From Roseovarius sp. EL26 (GTDB lineage: Bacteria > Pseudomonadota > Alphaproteobacteria > Rhodobacterales > Rhodobacteraceae), in contig NZ_OUMZ01000007.1 of NCBI RefSeq assembly GCF_900327775.1, forward strand, positions 2,157,606 through 2,221,605: a stretch of 64,000 bases of DNA. Reading direction: 5' to 3'. This document shows positions 1 to 8,591 of this stretch, one piece after another. The translations under genes and the position numbers were made by a program. The notes below the pieces were generated by a model, which worked only from the letters and a program-made list of their open reading frames with translations, searched no databases and had not been told where the DNA came from. How positions within the stretch are numbered: the first letter of the stretch is position 1; every line of letters begins with the position of its first letter.

Positions 1-831
1 GCCAAGGCCGACAAAGCGGATCGGCTTGCCGGTGACAGCACGCATTGAAAGCGCCGCACCACCGCGACCGTCACCATCCATCCGGGTCAGGACCACGCCG
101 GAAACACCGATCTTATCGTCGAACTCGGTCGCGACATTGACCGCATCCTGACCAGTCAGGCCATCGACCACCAGCAAGGTTTCACGTGGGTTGGCAACAT
201 CGCGGACATCGGCGGCCTGCTGGGTCAGCTCTGCATCGATGTGCAAGCGACCAGCGGTGTCGAGCATATAAACATCATAGCCACCCAGCGCGGCCTGCGT
301 TTTGGCACGTTTGGCGATGGCAACCGGGTCTTCGCCCTTGACAATGGGCAGCGTGTCGACGCCGATCTGACGGCCCAAGATCTCTAGCTGTTCCATCGCG
401 GCGGGGCGGTTAACGTCCAAAGACGCCATCAGCACGCGCTTGCCTTCGCGCTCTTTCAAACGCTTGGCCAGTTTGGCGGTGGTGGTGGTTTTACCCGAAC
501 CTTGCAAACCGACCATCAGGATCGGCGCAGGGGGGCTATCAATTTTCAAGGCGCCGGGATCAACATCACCGGTCAGCGTGTCAACCAGTGCATCGTGCAC
601 GATTTTGACAACCTGCTGGCCAGGGGTGATGGATTTGGTGACGGCTTGACCCGTGGCCTGATCCTGAACTTTCTTTATAAATTCGCGGGCAACGGGAAGG
701 GAAACGTCGGCCTCAAGCAGGGCCACGCGGACCTCGCGCAGGGCGGTTTTGACATCATCCTCGGACAGGGCGCCCTGTTTGGTCAGCCGGTCAAAGACAC
801 CTGAGAGGCGTTCGGATAGGTTTTCAAACAT
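1..831 (-). CDS. ffh: Signal recognition particle protein Ffh (5' part only)
   Basis: The minus-strand reading frame runs off the left edge and gives the first 277 residues of Ffh, the GTPase subunit of the signal recognition particle that targets nascent membrane proteins to the SecYEG/YidC machinery through FtsY. It begins MFENLSERLSGVFDRLTKQG, the typical helical N domain. The G domain follows with P-loop GLQGSGKTTTTAKL near residues 107-120, then DVNRPAA, DTAGRLH and TRMDGDGRGGA, which are the G2-G4 style motifs of SRP GTPases. The methionine-rich RNA-binding M domain lies outside the window. The start ATG at 829-831 fits the family length. Identification is essentially certain. Confidence 0.97.
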   Translation of the reverse strand, partial: MFENLSERLSGVFDRLTKQGALSEDDVKTALREVRVALLEADVSLPVAREFIKKVQDQATGQAVTKSITPGQQVVKIVHDALVDTLTGDVDPGALKIDSPPAPILMVGLQGSGKTTTTAKLAKRLKEREGKRVLMASLDVNRPAAMEQLEILGRQIGVDTLPIVKGEDPVAIAKRAKTQAALGGYDVYMLDTAGRLHIDAELTQQAADVRDVANPRETLLVVDGLTGQDAVNVATEFDDKIGVSGVVLTRMDGDGRGGAALSMRAVTGKPIRFVGLG

Positions 832-1067
832 CTCGGCGGCTCCTTTATCACCGTTTCCATCTGGCCCGAAGATAGGATCGGACCGGCCCAATTGCCAAGG
901 TCAAAGACCGTCCCAAACATGATTGCCCCCGTGGGCGCAACGCGCTGACGGAGGGCGATCCCGGCATAAGCCATGGGACCGGAAGTTTGACGGACTTCCG
1001 GATAATTGAGAGAGCTGATACTGACATGTGACGTAAGAGTCAACAGATGCTGGGTTAGAGGTGGATT

Positions 1068-1763
1068 ATGGATAATGGGTGGGAAGCCTCGGCCGAGGCA
1101 TGGGTCAACAGTATGGGCAAGCACGGCGATTTCAGCCGCTGGGCCGTACTGGATTCGCCGATGTTGGAACGGGTGCGATTGGCAGCCCCCCTGCGCGTGC
1201 TGGACGTGGGCTGCGGCGAAGGGCGGTTCTGCAGAAAGATGGCAGAGACTATTCCGGAGGTGTTTGGCATTGATCCGACTGTCAGGCTGTTAGAGCTGGC
1301 GCGCGGCAAAGGTGGTGCAGAATACGTAGAGGGCGTCGCCGAGGCGCTCCCGTTTAAAGACGGGCATTTCGATCTTGTTGTCAGCTATCTGTCACTGATT
1401 GATATATCTGACGTTTCGACCGCGTTGCGTGAAATGATACGTGTCCTGCGCCCCGGTGGACGGGTGTTGATTACCAATCTGACCGGTTGGGTGACCGCAT
1501 CGCAAGAGCACGGCGGCTGGAGCCGGGACGAACGTGGCGCAACAACGATGACAATAGATCGCTATTTGGAAGAGCACGCCCATTGGGGAGAGTGGGATGG
1601 CATTCGGATACAGAACTGGCACCGCCCCCTATCGTTTTACATGCAGCACTTTTTGGAGTTGGGGCTAACATTGACGCATTTTGATGAGCCGCGCGCCAAT
1701 GCCGTAGATGACCAACGGTACGACGCCTGCCCGTATCTGATGTTGATGGAATGGCGGAAATAG
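1068..1763 (+). CDS. Class I SAM-dependent methyltransferase (type 11)
   Basis: A 231-residue protein with the Rossmann-fold methyltransferase signature. Motif I is VLDVGCGEGRF near residue 44, an acidic strand-2 end (FGIDPT) binds the SAM ribose, then EALPFKDGHFDLV (motif II/III) and VLRPGGRVLI (post-motif). Proteins of this kind move a methyl group from S-adenosylmethionine to a small molecule; the acceptor cannot be told from sequence. An AGAGGTG ribosome-binding site lies just before the ATG. It stands alone between ffh (divergent) and proX (same strand, 75 bp downstream). Nothing suggests recent transfer. Confidence 0.85.
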   Translation: MDNGWEASAEAWVNSMGKHGDFSRWAVLDSPMLERVRLAAPLRVLDVGCGEGRFCRKMAETIPEVFGIDPTVRLLELARGKGGAEYVEGVAEALPFKDGHFDLVVSYLSLIDISDVSTALREMIRVLRPGGRVLITNLTGWVTASQEHGGWSRDERGATTMTIDRYLEEHAHWGEWDGIRIQNWHRPLSFYMQHFLELGLTLTHFDEPRANAVDDQRYDACPYLMLMEWRK

Positions 1764-1838
1764 AGATACAACTGCCTCGCTCGCTTGCCTTTCACCGCGA
1801 ATTCTCTAGAGCAGAGTCAAACCTAGGAGAACGCGCCC

Positions 1839-2372
1839 ATGGATGCCTCATCTACCTATCAAGATACCTTGCCCGTCAGTTCAGACGCGCTGCTGGAGAC
1901 GCTGCGCGGCTGGGGCATTGCGCTTGAGTATTACGAGCATACCCCCCTGCGCACAGTGGAGGATGCCAAGTCTTTGCAAGGCAGTGTGATCCCGGCAGGC
2001 ACGGGCCGGGTGGATATCAAGAACCTGTATATGCGCGACAAAAAGAAACGCAACTACCTGATCGTGTTGGAACAAGACCGGACGATTGACCTGAAAGAGC
2101 TGGGCACGGCAATTGGGGCCGGCAACGTGTCTTTTGGCTCGGCTGATCGGTTGCTGGAACATCTGGGCGTGCGCCCCGGCGCCGTCAGCCCGCTGACCAT
2201 GGTGACGGGTGCACAAACAGGCGTGCAAATCTATCTGGACCCGGCCTTGCGCGAGGCGGAGCTGATCCATGCCCACCCGCTGGTCAATGACCGGACCGTG
2301 GCAATGACACCTGACGATCTGCTGGCCGTGCTTGAGCGATGGGGTGCTAAGGTGAACTGGTTGGACTTCTAA
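1839..2372 (+). CDS. proX: Prolyl-tRNA editing protein ProX (YbaK/EbsC family)
   Basis: A 177-residue freestanding YbaK-type editing domain. Family members hydrolyse mischarged aminoacyl-tRNA such as Ala-tRNA(Pro), backing up prolyl-tRNA synthetases that lack an INS domain, as in alphaproteobacteria. Visible hallmarks are GTGRVDIKNLYMRDKKKRNY with the central lysines, the later FGSADRLLEHLGVRPGAVSP, and the C-terminal HPLVNDRT. An AGGAG lies about 10 nt before the ATG. A strong hairpin follows the stop and separates it from the convergent EF-hand gene. Length and motifs match the alphaproteobacterial ProX group. Confidence 0.9.
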   Translation: MDASSTYQDTLPVSSDALLETLRGWGIALEYYEHTPLRTVEDAKSLQGSVIPAGTGRVDIKNLYMRDKKKRNYLIVLEQDRTIDLKELGTAIGAGNVSFGSADRLLEHLGVRPGAVSPLTMVTGAQTGVQIYLDPALREAELIHAHPLVNDRTVAMTPDDLLAVLERWGAKVNWLDF

Positions 2373-2404
2373 GTCTTTTGGTTAAATCTACGACCCCACA
2401 ATCC

Positions 2405-2441
2405 GCGCAAGCCAGAGCGTGTTCTCTGCTCTGGCTTGCGC
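2405..2441. terminator. Perfect 14-bp hairpin between convergent genes
   Basis: Arms 2405-2418 and 2428-2441 are exact reverse complements (GCGCAAGCCAGAGC) around a 9-nt loop. It sits between the ends of proX and the convergent EF-hand gene, so it probably ends transcription from both sides, although the flanking T runs are short. Confidence 0.7.
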
Positions 2442-2459
2442 AGGCCATTTTACATAAAT

Positions 2460-2696
2460 TTATCCTTGGGGGATAATACCCGCCTCTTGTGCGGCGGTCA
2501 TTTCCGCATCGTCGATGACACCGTCGTCATTTGTGTCAATGGCGCTAAAGCCTTCTTCGGTGAGCGTTGGGTACACCGCAAGAAGTTCATTGAAGGATAC
2601 AACACCGTCGCCATCTGTATCCACATCTGAAAGAGCTGCAAGCGCGGGCCCGGAAAGGGCAAAAATTGCTGTAGTCGTGATCAGAACCTTTTTCAT
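2460..2696 (-). CDS. Small exported EF-hand calcium-binding protein
   Basis: A 78-residue protein with a Sec signal peptide (MKKVLITTTAIFALSGPALA) and two EF-hand loops, DTDGDGVVSFNE and DTNDDGVIDDAE, with Asp/Asn at ligand positions 1, 3 and 5 and Glu at 12. It should bind calcium in the periplasm or outside the cell. The start at 2696 is preferred over one nine codons upstream because AGGAG stands 7 nt before it and the signal peptide then starts at Met-Lys-Lys. Nothing in the neighbours shows a more specific role. Confidence 0.85.
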   Translation of the reverse strand: MKKVLITTTAIFALSGPALAALSDVDTDGDGVVSFNELLAVYPTLTEEGFSAIDTNDDGVIDDAEMTAAQEAGIIPQG

Positions 2697-3033
2697 GTCA
2701 GGTCTCCTGTGGTCATTTTTCAATCATGAAGCCACCTGTTGATGGCCTCGAAAGACAACATGTGCACCCATCCATCGACTGTCAGCGTCGACTGCATGTT
2801 CCAGCTAAAACCTGCGGTCCATTGCCAATCTGAAGGTCATCTATCAGCATGTCTTTGCCAAAAAAGATGCCTTTTATCTCTCTAAATTCAATCAGCAGAT
2901 TATCGCACTTGAAACCGGCTAAAATCGGCGGAATCCCGTTACCCATTGGACCTGGAAAAGCTTTGCTTTATCGCCCGCACTTTTGACCCCAGCTCGAAGT
3001 CAAAGGTTCAGCTTTGACTGATACTGTATAACG
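2697..3033. other. Intergenic, no gene seen
   Basis: About 340 bp between two minus-strand genes. It holds the EF-hand gene's promoter region and an 8-bp inverted repeat (AGTCAAAG / CTTTGACT, 2998-3019) just past the end of the next gene, which may help end its transcript. No credible coding sequence is visible. Confidence 0.5.
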
Positions 3034-3543
3034 TCACGCTTTCTGACGCATTTCCTGCCAATCATTGATCGCCTTGACCAGAATTTCGGCGCTGCCGCTG
3101 TTGGAATAATTTCCGGTGATCAGATGGCGCACAGTCCCTTGCCCCGATCCATCGTCCAGTATCAGCGTCGGACGACCCACCACATAGCGCAGTTTGGTCG
3201 GGTCAGCGGCACTGCTGGTTAAGGTCGTTTCCCGGTCTGCCTTGCGCAGATCTTTGAGCGGGAACACATCCTCTTTGTGACGAAATATGGTACGGTTACG
3301 CAGGGTGGCTGTTCCCGCTTTTACATCGAGGATGATTTGCAGGCGTTCACCAAAGACCCCCATAGCCGCCACGCCCATGCCAACCCCAAGGAGTGCCATC
3401 ACAACCCCAACCCAATCGCCCATTGTCAAAAGCAGCACGCCAGGAACAGCCCAAGCCATGGTGAAAATGAACGTGGCGATGCAAACGAACCAAGGCTTTT
3501 CGCCCACAATCAACAAGTCCGAAGTGTTGTGTTCGATCTTCAG
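3034..3543 (-). CDS. Two-TM membrane protein, paralog of its upstream neighbour
   Basis: About 169 residues: a short polar N-terminus ending in PWF, two hydrophobic helices (residues about 17-60), then a cytoplasmic-type beta-rich domain (ERLQIILDVKAGTATLRNRT) that resembles bacterial PH-like domains. It aligns along its length with the gene just upstream, so the pair arose by tandem duplication. Homology to the paralog (LKIEHNTSDLL versus MKIKYDTPDLL) places the start at a CTG codon at 3541-3543, six nt after AAGGAG; that Shine-Dalgarno begins within the upstream TAA stop. A start further upstream would overlap the previous gene. Function unknown. Confidence 0.65.
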   Translation of the reverse strand: MKIEHNTSDLLIVGEKPWFVCIATFIFTMAWAVPGVLLLTMGDWVGVVMALLGVGMGVAAMGVFGERLQIILDVKAGTATLRNRTIFRHKEDVFPLKDLRKADRETTLTSSAADPTKLRYVVGRPTLILDDGSGQGTVRHLITGNYSNSGSAEILVKAINDWQEMRQKA

Positions 3544-3553
3544 GGGTCTCTCC

Positions 3554-4096
3554 TTAGATTCGCTCAGGATCAGGCAGCTCATCAACGCCGCGCAAGGCTT
3601 TTAACCACTCGTTAATTTCACGGGTGACATTGCCCGCCGCACCGCCTGAGGACATCACAGAGGTCATAGGCTGAACAACCGTACCACCTGTGCCCGCGCC
3701 ATCGTGCAATATAAATACCAACCGCGAAACCCGTTGACGCGGCTTGCTGGTATCTTGTGTGGACGTGCCGCTGAGGCTGCTTTCGGTGCCTGCGCGAACC
3801 ACATCGTTGAGGGGAATGACATCTTCCTTATATTGAAACAGCGTGCGGCTGCGCATGGTGAGGGTGTCTGCCTGCGCATCCAGTATGACCTGAAGACGTT
3901 CGACAAAGACGCCCATCGCACCGAGACCAAGGCCCCCGCCAACCACCACAAAGATCAACCCGGCCCAAATACCTTCGGACACCACCAGCATGCCTATGCC
4001 AACAAAAACCAGTGTGAAAAACAGCAACATGATTGCAATGAACCAAGGGGTTTCACCGGCAATCAACAAGTCCGGCGTGTCATATTTGATTTTCAT
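3554..4096 (-). CDS. Two-TM membrane protein of unknown function
   Basis: 180 residues starting MKIKYDTPDLLIAGETPWF, followed by two transmembrane helices separated by a short loop, then a soluble domain with FVERLQVILDAQADTLTMRS and a low-complexity Ser/Thr stretch before the C-terminal helix. It is the first gene of a two-gene minus-strand operon with its paralog. The order of an inner-membrane hairpin and a PH-like fold suggests a membrane-surface binding role, but this is inference. No known family name is recognised with confidence. Confidence 0.65.
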   Translation of the reverse strand: MKIKYDTPDLLIAGETPWFIAIMLLFFTLVFVGIGMLVVSEGIWAGLIFVVVGGGLGLGAMGVFVERLQVILDAQADTLTMRSRTLFQYKEDVIPLNDVVRAGTESSLSGTSTQDTSKPRQRVSRLVFILHDGAGTGGTVVQPMTSVMSSGGAAGNVTREINEWLKALRGVDELPDPERI

Positions 4097-4189
4097 CCGT
4101 CATTCTTCCCAGTTCCATCTTAGGGAATTACCTTGCATTTCTTAACGCAATCGGAAAGCAGTAAAGAGTAATGTTAATCACTGCACAGG

Positions 4190-5077
4190 TTGATCTTGGA
4201 CAATTGGGACGAAATTCGCACAGCCTTTAATGTGGCTCGTATTGGAACGGTCAGTGGTGCCGCAGAAGTTCTGGGAGTACATCACGCCACTGTCATCCGG
4301 CACATTGATGCGCTTGAAGAGCGGCTGGGCGTGAAGCTATTTCAACGCCATGCACGGGGCTATTCCCCGACCGAAGCGGGCGAGGACCTGCTGCGTGTGG
4401 CGCAAGCCACTGATGACCAGTTCAGCCAGTTGGCAGGGCGCATTAAGGGGCGCGGCAACGATGTCAGTGGCGAATTGATCGTGACATCGTTGGATGGTCA
4501 AAGCCACTTGTTCGTGCCGATATTGGCTGATTTTCAGCGCCAGCACCCCGAGCTTATCGTGCGTTATCTGACCGGGAACCGCCTGTTTCGGCTGGAATAC
4601 GGCGAAGCGCACGTTGCCATCCGGGCCGGGAACATTCCCGATCAACCTGACAACGTGGTGCAGCCCTTCATGACCCACCGATTTACGCTCTATGCCAGCC
4701 AAGAATACATTCAGGAGCACGGCATGCCGTCCGGCGAGGACGATCTGGTCAATCACAGGTTTGTCTGTGCCGATGATCGCAATTCCCGCGCGCCGTTTTT
4801 CAAATGGCTGCAGGAGACCGTCCCAGATCACTGTATCGTCTTCAGGAGCGACGATATTCACGCCCAGCGCCGCGCCATCCAAGAAGGTGCTGGAATAGGA
4901 TTTGCCCCAATACAGCACGCAGAGGAGACCGATGGTCTTACGCAGGTTTGTGAGCCACGCACAGAGTGGGAATCGCCGCTGTGGCTGGTCACGCATATGG
5001 ACCTGCACCGGACCACTAAAGTGCAGGCCTTTTTGTCATTCCTTAAAGAGCGCGCCAAATCCTGGGAAACTTCATGA
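4190..5077 (+). CDS. LysR-family transcriptional regulator
   Basis: 295 residues with an N-terminal winged helix-turn-helix (FNVARIGTVSGAAEVLGVHH through HIDALEERLGVKLFQR) and a substrate-binding regulatory domain. The start appears to be TTG at 4190 (or TTG at 4196); no ATG sits in the right place. Its stop overlaps the start of the EamA transporter (ATGA), so the two are translationally coupled, and the regulator probably controls that exporter. The effector is unknown. The HTH is of the short-N-terminus type often seen with exporter genes in proteobacteria. Confidence 0.88.
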   Translation: MILDNWDEIRTAFNVARIGTVSGAAEVLGVHHATVIRHIDALEERLGVKLFQRHARGYSPTEAGEDLLRVAQATDDQFSQLAGRIKGRGNDVSGELIVTSLDGQSHLFVPILADFQRQHPELIVRYLTGNRLFRLEYGEAHVAIRAGNIPDQPDNVVQPFMTHRFTLYASQEYIQEHGMPSGEDDLVNHRFVCADDRNSRAPFFKWLQETVPDHCIVFRSDDIHAQRRAIQEGAGIGFAPIQHAEETDGLTQVCEPRTEWESPLWLVTHMDLHRTTKVQAFLSFLKERAKSWETS

Positions 5078-5967
5078 CGCAGGAATGGCGTGGGCATCTG
5101 GCGATGCTGGCGTTTTCCGGCCTAGTCGCGGGGTCCTTTGCTTTGGGATCAATAGCGGCAGGTGAAATCGCACCCACGGCATTGAACGCAGTACGATTTG
5201 CCATCGCAGCAATCGTTGTTGGGATCGCAGCCAGTCTGACTGGTGGCATTCCGCGCAAAGCACTGGCCGCGCCTTGGCGGTATCTGGCGATGGGCGCGAT
5301 GATGGGCTTGTACTTTGTTTTGATGTTCGAGGGGCTGAAAACCGCCCCACCGGTGTCTGCAGCTGCGGTCTTTACACTAACGCCAGTAATGTCTGGGGTG
5401 TTTGGATATTTTTTGATGCGCCAGATCACCACGCCGCGCATGGCCCTGGCGCTGGCGGTTGGTGCGGTTGGTGCGCTTTGGGTGATATTCAAGGCTGACT
5501 GGAGCGCCTTTCAAGCCTTTGAGATTGGTCGAGGCGAGTTGATCTATCTGGCTGGCTGCATGGCACATGCCTTTTACACCCCTTTAGTACGCAAGCTTAA
5601 CCGAGGAGAGCGCCCGGTGGTGTTCTCGTTTGGAACAACCGTTGCTGTTGTCGTTTTGCTGGTCATTGCGGGTTGGGGTGACATCCGGGCCACCGATTGG
5701 GCTAGCCTGCCGCCGATCGTCTGGATCACCATTTTGTACACAGCCATTGCCGCCACGGCGATGACCTTTGTGCTGTTGCAGTTTGCCTCTTTGCGCCTGC
5801 CCAGCGCCAAAGTTATGGCCTATACTTATCTGACCCCCAGCTGGGTGATCTGTTGGCAGGTCGCGCTGGGGCATGAGGTGCCACAAGGGTTGATTTTAAT
5901 TGGGGTCGCTCTGACCGTTGTTGCCTTGCTGATCTTGCTCAAAAACGAAGAGGTCGCCTCGAACTGA
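5074..5967 (+). CDS. EamA/DMT-family transporter
   Basis: 297 residues with about ten hydrophobic helices arranged as two EamA repeats, the second beginning near residue 150 (GELIYLAGCMAHAFYTPLVRK). These drug/metabolite transporters usually export amino acids or related metabolites across the inner membrane. It overlaps the LysR gene by four bases. An inverted repeat followed by T residues lies at the very end of the gene and probably terminates the unit. Confidence 0.88.
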   Translation: MTQEWRGHLAMLAFSGLVAGSFALGSIAAGEIAPTALNAVRFAIAAIVVGIAASLTGGIPRKALAAPWRYLAMGAMMGLYFVLMFEGLKTAPPVSAAAVFTLTPVMSGVFGYFLMRQITTPRMALALAVGAVGALWVIFKADWSAFQAFEIGRGELIYLAGCMAHAFYTPLVRKLNRGERPVVFSFGTTVAVVVLLVIAGWGDIRATDWASLPPIVWITILYTAIAATAMTFVLLQFASLRLPSAKVMAYTYLTPSWVICWQVALGHEVPQGLILIGVALTVVALLILLKNEEVASN

Positions 5968-5980
5968 GACGACCTCTTTT
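5949..5980 (+). terminator. Intrinsic terminator overlapping the EamA gene end
   Basis: AGAGGTCG (5949-5956) pairs with CGACCTCT (5970-5977) and is followed by TTT. The left arm lies inside the last codons of the transporter gene. Confidence 0.7.
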
Positions 5981-6184
5981 AGGTCAAGATCACGACAGAT
6001 CATAAGCGGTATGATGCGCGGATCTGATATGTTGTCGCATCCATATCAATCGTGCTTATTCCACTGTCGTTGAAGCCGTTGAATGCGATTTCACCACCAA
6101 CACTGAAGTTTTCGCCACGGAGATAACCTTCAACGTTTCAAATACCGTTGAAAGGGTTTCTACACTTTAACTGTGTTCAATGAG

Positions 6185-6718
6185 TTAGAATCTAAAAGAT
6201 CCGCGAAACTGGACTGAGGTCGCATCAAGGTCATCAGGGCCTGAATTGAAGGTATCTATCTTATGGTAGATCAACTCTCCGCCCACGCTGAACTGATCTG
6301 TCAGCAAGTGTTCATACCCGCCACCGATGAAATACCCACCGTCATCCCCGGCGTTATCAGTATCAATATGGGCATAGCCTGTTGTTGCGTAAATCAGGCC
6401 ATCGCCGGCCTTGTAGCCACCACGCGCCTTGACCCGGTACACAGAATCGACCGTCGTTGTTCCAAGGCTAATATCGGCAAAATCATAATCAAAGCCGGCC
6501 CCGACAACCCATTCGCCAAGATCATAGTCATAGCCGGTTAAAAGCCCACCAATCAGCCCGTCATCCGAGCCGGCAGAGTTGGCAGAGTTGGCAGAGTTGG
6601 CATCGACATCGGCAAAGCCAAGCTCGGCCCCAACATAAAATCCGGTCCATTCCTGCGACAACGCTGGTGCAGCGCATAACACCGCAACAGAAGATATGAT
6701 CACAAAAGACTTAACCAT
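6185..6718 (-). CDS. Outer-membrane beta-barrel protein (Omp25/RopB-like)
   Basis: 177 residues with a signal peptide (cut after APALSQ), then EWTGFYVGAELGFADVD, alternating beta strands, and a C-terminal aromatic end (QFRGSFRF) recognised by the BAM machinery. This is the eight-strand porin-like family common in alphaproteobacteria. An extracellular-type loop carries three copies of a 9-bp repeat (Asn-Ser-Ala three times). It is paralogous to the barrel gene at 7678-8262; a peptidase C26 gene lies between them on the other strand. A structural or adhesion role is likely but not shown. Confidence 0.85.
   Translation of the reverse strand: MVKSFVIISSVAVLCAAPALSQEWTGFYVGAELGFADVDANSANSANSAGSDDGLIGGLLTGYDYDLGEWVVGAGFDYDFADISLGTTTVDSVYRVKARGGYKAGDGLIYATTGYAHIDTDNAGDDGGYFIGGGYEHLLTDQFSVGGELIYHKIDTFNSGPDDLDATSVQFRGSFRF
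6572..6598. repeat. Three 9-bp tandem repeats inside a barrel loop
   Basis: GGCAGAGTT occurs three times in a row in the coding sequence, encoding an Asn-Ser-Ala triplet repeat near the N-terminus of the barrel protein. It keeps frame and could vary in copy number by slippage. Confidence 0.85.
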
Positions 6719-6896
6719 ATGAGAATCCTCACTCTCTTCAGCTTACTGCAGAATCACCTCTCCAGCAAGAACAACCCAAAAGTGAACCACTCACGTGTCG
6801 ATCACGTTAATTTTTGCTTGATGGTTTTTTCTACCTAGCTTGACATTGCATCAAGATGGCTTTCTGGCTTTCGCCGACATCATAGAGAGACAGATA

Positions 6897-7616
6897 ATGC
6901 GCCCCATTATTGGCATCACCACACATGCACCGAACGACCAGGTTGTTCAGGATGCGCTCTATAATCGGCATTACACCTCGCCTGCGCTTTATGTTGATGC
7001 GGTGCGGCGGGCTGGTGGTGTGCCGGTTCTATTACCCCCCGACGTGTCGGATGTGACGGAGTGGTTGGAACTGGCGGATGGCTTTGTGGTGTCGGGGGGG
7101 ACAGATATTGATCCTACGCTCTATGGTGGGGATCCAGGCCACCCTTCCCTGTTTCCGGCATCGCCTAAACGCGATCAGTCAGAATTAGACCTGACACGCG
7201 CGTTGCTTGAACAGCGCAATAAGCCAGCGCTGTTTGTGTGTCGGGGCATGCAGATGATGAATGTCGCCTTGGGCGGTACGTTGCATGAAGATATTAAATC
7301 CGCGCTGGGGCAGGATATTCACCGTGGCGCGGATGGATTGTGGACGCAGCAAGAGGTGCAGGTCGAGGAGGCATCGAACCTCTACCGGGTGATGCAGGCG
7401 CAAGCCCCAGCGCCGTATTCTGGCCATCACCAAGGGATCAAGGATGTGGCAGAGGGACTGGTTGTTTCGGCCTCCGCCGCTGATGGAATTGTTGAGGCAT
7501 TGGAAGTGCCCGATCACCCCTATCTGATTGGCGTGCAGTGGCATCCGGAAATGTCAGCAGATCGCGAAGCATGCCAACAACGGCTATTCGACGGGTTAAT
7601 CGCAGGCACACAGTGA
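6897..7616 (+). CDS. Gamma-glutamyl-gamma-aminobutyrate hydrolase-like (peptidase C26)
   Basis: 239 residues of the class I glutamine-amidotransferase fold. The oxyanion and nucleophile regions are visible (DGFVVSGGTDIDPTLYGG, then FVCRGMQMMN with the catalytic Cys), and the C-terminal GVQWHPEM supplies His and Glu of the triad. Family members cleave gamma-glutamyl-GABA in putrescine breakdown (PuuD type) or other gamma-glutamyl amides. The start at ATG 6897 (MRPIIGITTHAP) is preferred to a TTG upstream because the domain begins there and AGAGAG precedes it. No other puu genes are adjacent. Confidence 0.85.
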   Translation: MRPIIGITTHAPNDQVVQDALYNRHYTSPALYVDAVRRAGGVPVLLPPDVSDVTEWLELADGFVVSGGTDIDPTLYGGDPGHPSLFPASPKRDQSELDLTRALLEQRNKPALFVCRGMQMMNVALGGTLHEDIKSALGQDIHRGADGLWTQQEVQVEEASNLYRVMQAQAPAPYSGHHQGIKDVAEGLVVSASAADGIVEALEVPDHPYLIGVQWHPEMSADREACQQRLFDGLIAGTQ

Positions 7617-7630
7617 TGACCGCAAAAAAA

Positions 7631-7653
7631 TGGCACCGGAAAACCCGGTGCCA
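7631..7653. terminator. Bidirectional terminator
   Basis: TGGCACCGG (7631-7639) and CCGGTGCCA (7645-7653) form a perfect 9-bp stem with a run of A residues on the left and Ts on the right. It lies between the convergent C26 peptidase and barrel genes and can serve both. Confidence 0.8.
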
Positions 7654-7677
7654 TTCTTCCCGTGAGTGGGGCTCGCT

Positions 7678-8262
7678 TTAGAAGCGGAAAGTTCCGCGGA
7701 CCTGCAGGGTGGTGGCTTCGACGTCTGTGCCGGAGGAGTTGAAATTGTCGAAATCATGGTACAACAGTTCGCCGCCGACGCTGAACTGCTCAGAGACCAG
7801 GTATTCATAACCGCCGCCCAGGAAGTAGCCATCGTCGCTACCCAGATTGTTGGTGTCGGCATTGGCGTAACCGGTTGTCGCATAGAGAAGGCCATTACCA
7901 ATTTTGTAACCACCGCGCGCCTTGAGGCGGAAGACTTCCTCCAATGAAGTATTTGAATTGCCAACGTCCGTATCGGTGAAATCATAGTCGATGCCAGCAC
8001 CGATGACCCAGTCACCAAGGTCATAGTCGTAACCAGCAATCAAACCACCGATGAAGCCGTCGTCATCGCCAACGCCGGAACCGTCAACATTAGCAAAACC
8101 CAATTGCAAACCGCCGTAGAAGCCTGTCCAGTTTGGGGTTGAGGCATTGTAAGGAGCTGCCTGTGTTACAGCAGGTTCGACCGGTGCAGATGTGTCTGAA
8201 CCGGCAAATGCGGGCGCTGCGGCCAGTGTGCTGGCGGCTACGATTGAAAGAGATTTAAGCAT
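7678..8262 (-). CDS. Outer-membrane beta-barrel protein (Omp25/RopB-like)
   Basis: 194 residues with a signal peptide (ending APAFAG), a Pro/Ala-rich linker, NWTGFYGGLQLGFANVDGSG, repeating amphipathic strands, and a terminal LQVRGTFRF. It aligns with the barrel protein at 6185-6718 over most of its length (FIGGLIAGYDYDLGDWVIGA versus LIGGLLTGYDYDLGEWVVGA), so the two are paralogs. The protein should form an eight-strand barrel in the outer membrane. Confidence 0.87.
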   Translation of the reverse strand: MLKSLSIVAASTLAAAPAFAGSDTSAPVEPAVTQAAPYNASTPNWTGFYGGLQLGFANVDGSGVGDDDGFIGGLIAGYDYDLGDWVIGAGIDYDFTDTDVGNSNTSLEEVFRLKARGGYKIGNGLLYATTGYANADTNNLGSDDGYFLGGGYEYLVSEQFSVGGELLYHDFDNFNSSGTDVEATTLQVRGTFRF

Positions 8263-8591
8263 TTCGTTTTCCTTTTCGTCTGCTTCGATCAGTCAGATAT
8301 GCCCGTGTTACCGCGGGAGGGATGTGGACCGGACCTTTTGCATTGGCCCGGATGGTAACAGGGCATATCGTCCTGCCGTCTGTGCAAGACAAGTGGGGCG
8401 CTGATCGCGGTGCATCAAGTGCACGTGAGGCCGGATTTGAACGCAAAACCCTTGTCGGCCAAAACGGGCCGATTAGCGCAAATTGGCTGCGCTAAAATCC
8501 GCTGAAACTGGTATTTTCCGCTAAGTTATCACCCAGTCGTGCAGTGTGACCTCTTGAAATGAGGCCATCGCGCGCTAGACCCAAAAGGAGT
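8263..8591. other. Intergenic, promoter side of the barrel gene
   Basis: About 330 bp between the barrel gene start and the end of the DUF1489 gene, both on the minus strand. It should contain the barrel promoter. No gene or clear hairpin is seen. Confidence 0.4.
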
